From the NCBI GenBank assembly GCA_035318985.1, contig DATHDP010000015.1, positions 1 through 64,000 of the forward strand: a stretch of DNA of 64,000 bases. Direction: 5' to 3'. This document shows, in pieces, positions 61,415-64,000 of this stretch (positions within the stretch are counted from its first letter, which is position 1; the number at the start of each line of letters is the position of its first letter). Source of the DNA: VBAS01 sp035318985 (GTDB lineage: Bacteria; Bacteroidota; Bacteroidia; Chitinophagales; Chitinophagaceae). The position numbers were made by a program, and so were the translations under genes. Under the pieces are notes generated by a model. It was not told the origin of the DNA and made no database searches. It saw only the letters and a program-made list of their open reading frames with translations.

Positions 61415-62576
61415 ACACCCAGCGATCCTTTTTTTTCTTTTATTGACGAGTGGTTTTGTTTCTTTCGGACAAAACCTGGAGCTTAAGGATCTGAATGTAC
61501 CTAACTCACCAGCGTTCACGATACTTGATTTTTCACCGAAGGTGATCGATAAGCCCGGTACTGCAAAGACTTTTACTGCGAGTATTGTAAACCTTGTGAA
61601 CCAGGGAAGCGGTATACCTAAGAATTTTGCGATGGAAGTTGCTCCCTACTGGTTGTTCCCGAACAAGCTGACTGTATATAAATATTTAGGTATCGATTCT
61701 ACCGGTAAACAAAGAAATATTTTTTCAAATGCCAGGAATTTCAGTTTGTCAGTTGGTTCTGTGTATAAGGACAGTGTAAAGAGCTTACCGTTCAACGCTA
61801 ATTACCTGGCAATAGGAATAAGGATAAACCCGATCAGGATCTTGCGAAGTAAAGTGCCCGGTGCAACTGTTACCACGGTAAAGGCAATTGCTCAAGAACT
61901 AACCAATATAAATGATACAGCCAGCCGACATTGTTTGACAAAATTAGACCCGACCAGTGCGACTTTCACTGTGGACTTCACGAAGTGTTTTGAGAAAGAA
62001 GTAACAGAGACTTTAAAAAAAGATGATTCTCTTTCTAAGCTGGAGAAGCGATTAGAAAACATCCTTGCCATAAAACCGCTTTTCCAGATGGACATTGCTG
62101 GTGCCGGTTCGATGACATTCAAAGACAATTCGATCGATGACAATCATCATCACAGGTCCGGAGTATGGATGACGATGGAGTTCAATCTTCCACTTACCAA
62201 GACGATTGACATTGAGAAAATGATCAAGAATAAAAACTACCTGAGCATATATGGAAAGGCACGGTACATACAAGAAGATTCAACAACAAACTACAAAACT
62301 TTCACCCGCCACAATTTATTAGACCTTGGCGGCAGATTTGAATTTGAATTTGATCGCTTCAGTATTTCATTTGAAACTCTTCACAGAATCAACCAGACCG
62401 ACAAAAAACTGAACACTAACAGAAATGTTGGTATTATCCAATATAAGCTCCGGGATGATCTGTACCTAATCGGCAGCTTTGGAAAAAACTTTGGAAGCGT
62501 GAATAATGTTGTTGCGCTGTTTGGATTAAACTGGGGCTTTGGTAAGCAAACATTGATCGAAAAAGAAAAGTCATGA
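61398..62576 (+). CDS. outer-membrane beta-barrel-like protein of unknown function
   Basis: A 392-residue protein from the ATG at 61398 with a signal peptide (about 1-22, ending SFGQ). The C-terminal ~150 residues alternate polar and hydrophobic strands (KTFTRHNLLDLGGRFEFEFDRFSISFETLHRI, in part; LYLIGSFGKNFG) like an outer-membrane barrel. A central helical segment contains EVTETLKKDDSLSKLEKRLENI. Its stop codon overlaps the next start (ATGA). Function unknown. Confidence 0.65.
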   Translation: MQSPNKHPAILFFLLLTSGFVSFGQNLELKDLNVPNSPAFTILDFSPKVIDKPGTAKTFTASIVNLVNQGSGIPKNFAMEVAPYWLFPNKLTVYKYLGIDSTGKQRNIFSNARNFSLSVGSVYKDSVKSLPFNANYLAIGIRINPIRILRSKVPGATVTTVKAIAQELTNINDTASRHCLTKLDPTSATFTVDFTKCFEKEVTETLKKDDSLSKLEKRLENILAIKPLFQMDIAGAGSMTFKDNSIDDNHHHRSGVWMTMEFNLPLTKTIDIEKMIKNKNYLSIYGKARYIQEDSTTNYKTFTRHNLLDLGGRFEFEFDRFSISFETLHRINQTDKKLNTNRNVGIIQYKLRDDLYLIGSFGKNFGSVNNVVALFGLNWGFGKQTLIEKEKS

Positions 62577-64000
62577 ATGCCGGTCTGCCAGTAACCACTT
62601 TGCAAGAGACAATACGGGACGGAAGGAATTCCTATAATTCTACGAACTGGATACTTGTAACCTTTGGAATTTGCGGATTCATTGTTTCTATTTTTCTGTT
62701 GTTTGGAATGCCGGGGTGCAATAGAAACCGTTTTCATGAAATCAATATAAACGTAAAATATGCTGATAGCGTAGCAAGAGGACAACTGACAACGTTGCTT
62801 GAAAGGCATAAAAAAGACACCTGTGATCTCTTAAGTATAAAAAGTGCAGCTGCAACGAGAGACGACAAGGAAGTCTTACGGTTAAACAGGCATTGCGATT
62901 CTTTGGATGAACTTACAACCCGGCTAAAAACCGAAACGCAATCACTTCAATATAACAATAAGGATACGCTCAGAGGTTTAATACCCAGACTAGGGTTACA
63001 TCGTAATGACTTGCTTGGTGTGCTGAATCCTTCGCGGGATCATCATACCACCTTAACGTATCACTACATTGCGCCGGAGTATTCGAAAGAACAGATGACC
63101 ATACCAGTACGGGTAACGTCCGAGGATTTTGAAACTACGCAGGAATTCATCACCAAGTATCCCAACTATGCATTCTGGTTATTCCTTGGGATGATCTTTA
63201 TGGTGATGTGTTTTCTTATGATACCAATCTGCATAGCGATCTACAGAAGTGTCAACCTGCAATTGAAAAGCCTGGAACTTGACCACAGGTATTGGAGAAA
63301 TTTTTTGCTTGCTTCGGCAGGGACGGTGATATTTTGCTTTGTTGTATATCAAGGTTTGATCGACAGATACATCGCTGATGACCGATATTTCATGCAAAGC
63401 ATAATGTTCCTAACCGTAGCATACGGAGTAGCGGGTTATTTTGTAGCTATCCTTTGTTTTGGCGGGTTTTTGTACATAGCAGATCTGATCCATCAATTGC
63501 AGGCGGCATACAAGGAAGGAATAACAAAACTAACAGCACTTGTGAAAACAAAACAGACTGAGGCAGGGAATGATAAAGAAAAACTTGCGGCGATCGAAGA
63601 AGATGCACAGGTAAAGGAACAGCGTTCAGCTAATGAGCGAATAAAAGATAGTTATAAACAGGCAAAGAAATATTTTAATGTACTGGTGTGGATGGCTGCG
63701 CTGGTATTGTCGGTCGCAGTACTATGGACAGGCAGCCTTTTCAGTTCCATTAATTCAATGGATGTATTTGTATACTACCGGTCTCTAACTAACAGCAATT
63801 ATCTTTCCGGCGATTTTGTTTACCTGTATGGAGGGTTGCATACAATTTTACTTTTGATCTATGTGTTGCCAGTTAAATTCAAAATCTACAATATGAATAT
63901 GACCATCCCGGAGCTGGAAAGCGGGAATGGAGAAGGAGGTACAAAACAAGCCAAGACGGTGTTATCAGGTGTGGTTACAACTCTTGGAAATATATTATTG
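62573..64000 (+). CDS. multi-pass membrane protein of unknown function, 5' part
   Basis: Open from the ATG at 62573 to the window end (476 codons, no stop). Membrane segments lie at about 26-46, 200-225, 245-268, 276-302, 374-400 and 425-445. Residues 50-190 are a soluble loop (with LTTLLERHKKDTCDLL and CDSLDELTTRLKTE). Residues 315-360 are helical and charged (DKEKLAAIEEDAQVKEQRSANERI). It overlaps the barrel gene by 4 bases and may form a channel or complex with it. No family recognised. Confidence 0.65.
   Translation, partial: MNAGLPVTTLQETIRDGRNSYNSTNWILVTFGICGFIVSIFLLFGMPGCNRNRFHEININVKYADSVARGQLTTLLERHKKDTCDLLSIKSAAATRDDKEVLRLNRHCDSLDELTTRLKTETQSLQYNNKDTLRGLIPRLGLHRNDLLGVLNPSRDHHTTLTYHYIAPEYSKEQMTIPVRVTSEDFETTQEFITKYPNYAFWLFLGMIFMVMCFLMIPICIAIYRSVNLQLKSLELDHRYWRNFLLASAGTVIFCFVVYQGLIDRYIADDRYFMQSIMFLTVAYGVAGYFVAILCFGGFLYIADLIHQLQAAYKEGITKLTALVKTKQTEAGNDKEKLAAIEEDAQVKEQRSANERIKDSYKQAKKYFNVLVWMAALVLSVAVLWTGSLFSSINSMDVFVYYRSLTNSNYLSGDFVYLYGGLHTILLLIYVLPVKFKIYNMNMTIPELESGNGEGGTKQAKTVLSGVVTTLGNILL

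Overview
The window looks like the chromosome of a Bacteroidota, most likely Chitinophagaceae or a close relative. Evidence: a SusC/SusD outer-membrane pair in a polysaccharide utilisation locus (PUL), AraC-type PUL regulators, Bacteroidota-restricted families (GHL10, YkuD_2-type L,D-transpeptidase, DUF4260, DUF5107, GH97), very few Shine-Dalgarno sequences, and promoters of the TAnnTTTG type. No rRNA, tRNA, CRISPR array or transposase gene was recognised.

1-9 kb is ordinary chromosome: the 3' end of a GHL10 glycoside hydrolase, sigma-54 (rpoN) with a PAP2-like membrane protein, an L,D-transpeptidase, an AI-2E-type transporter with a natural His6 tail, a MATE pump, a SMUG2-type uracil-DNA glycosylase and a sugar porter. 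9-33.6 kb is a large PUL: two paralogous AraC regulators, a DUF5107/TPR protein, SusC/SusD, a beta-helix protein, DUF2264, GH88, GH97, a five-bladed-propeller glycosidase, two S1 sulfatases and a large uncharacterised TIM-barrel-like protein. GH88 plus two sulfatases suggests a sulfated, uronate-containing polysaccharide. A secreted M4 metallopeptidase follows.

36.7-50 kb is accessory DNA: small membrane proteins, orphan regulators, unknown secreted proteins and several families of intergenic repeats, one of which has hairpin arms that covary between copies. Four promoters here and at 60.9 kb share one architecture: a 16-bp inverted repeat (TACYCC-N4-GGGGTA), exactly 22 bp after its GGNNTAT edge, then a -7 element. 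They drive genes of unknown function and imply a local regulon.

47-56 kb is a nucleotide-centred conflict island. It has an AvcD/DcdV-type anti-phage dCTP deaminase; a holo-ACP synthase; a five-gene minus operon of an ACP-like protein, an XRE regulator, an ImmA/IrrE protease, a thymidylate-synthase-fold protein and an alpha-glutamyl/putrescinyl-thymine pyrophosphorylase-like protein; and a divergent plus operon of a membrane-anchored DCD-fold protein, a MazG-like NTP pyrophosphohydrolase and a HEPN protein. The co-occurrence of an ACP-like protein, AcpS, a TS-fold protein and a thymine-pyrophosphorylase-like protein, with DCD-fold, MazG and HEPN genes, is the best candidate for an undescribed system.

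56.7-60.4 kb is an SdpABC-like peptide-toxin module (HTTM protein, SdpA-like protein, Q-rich candidate precursor) with a cupin/JmjC hydroxylase, flanked by a ~270-bp duplication of the 3' end of an ECF sigma gene. 61-64 kb is a three-gene envelope operon of unknown function that runs off the end.
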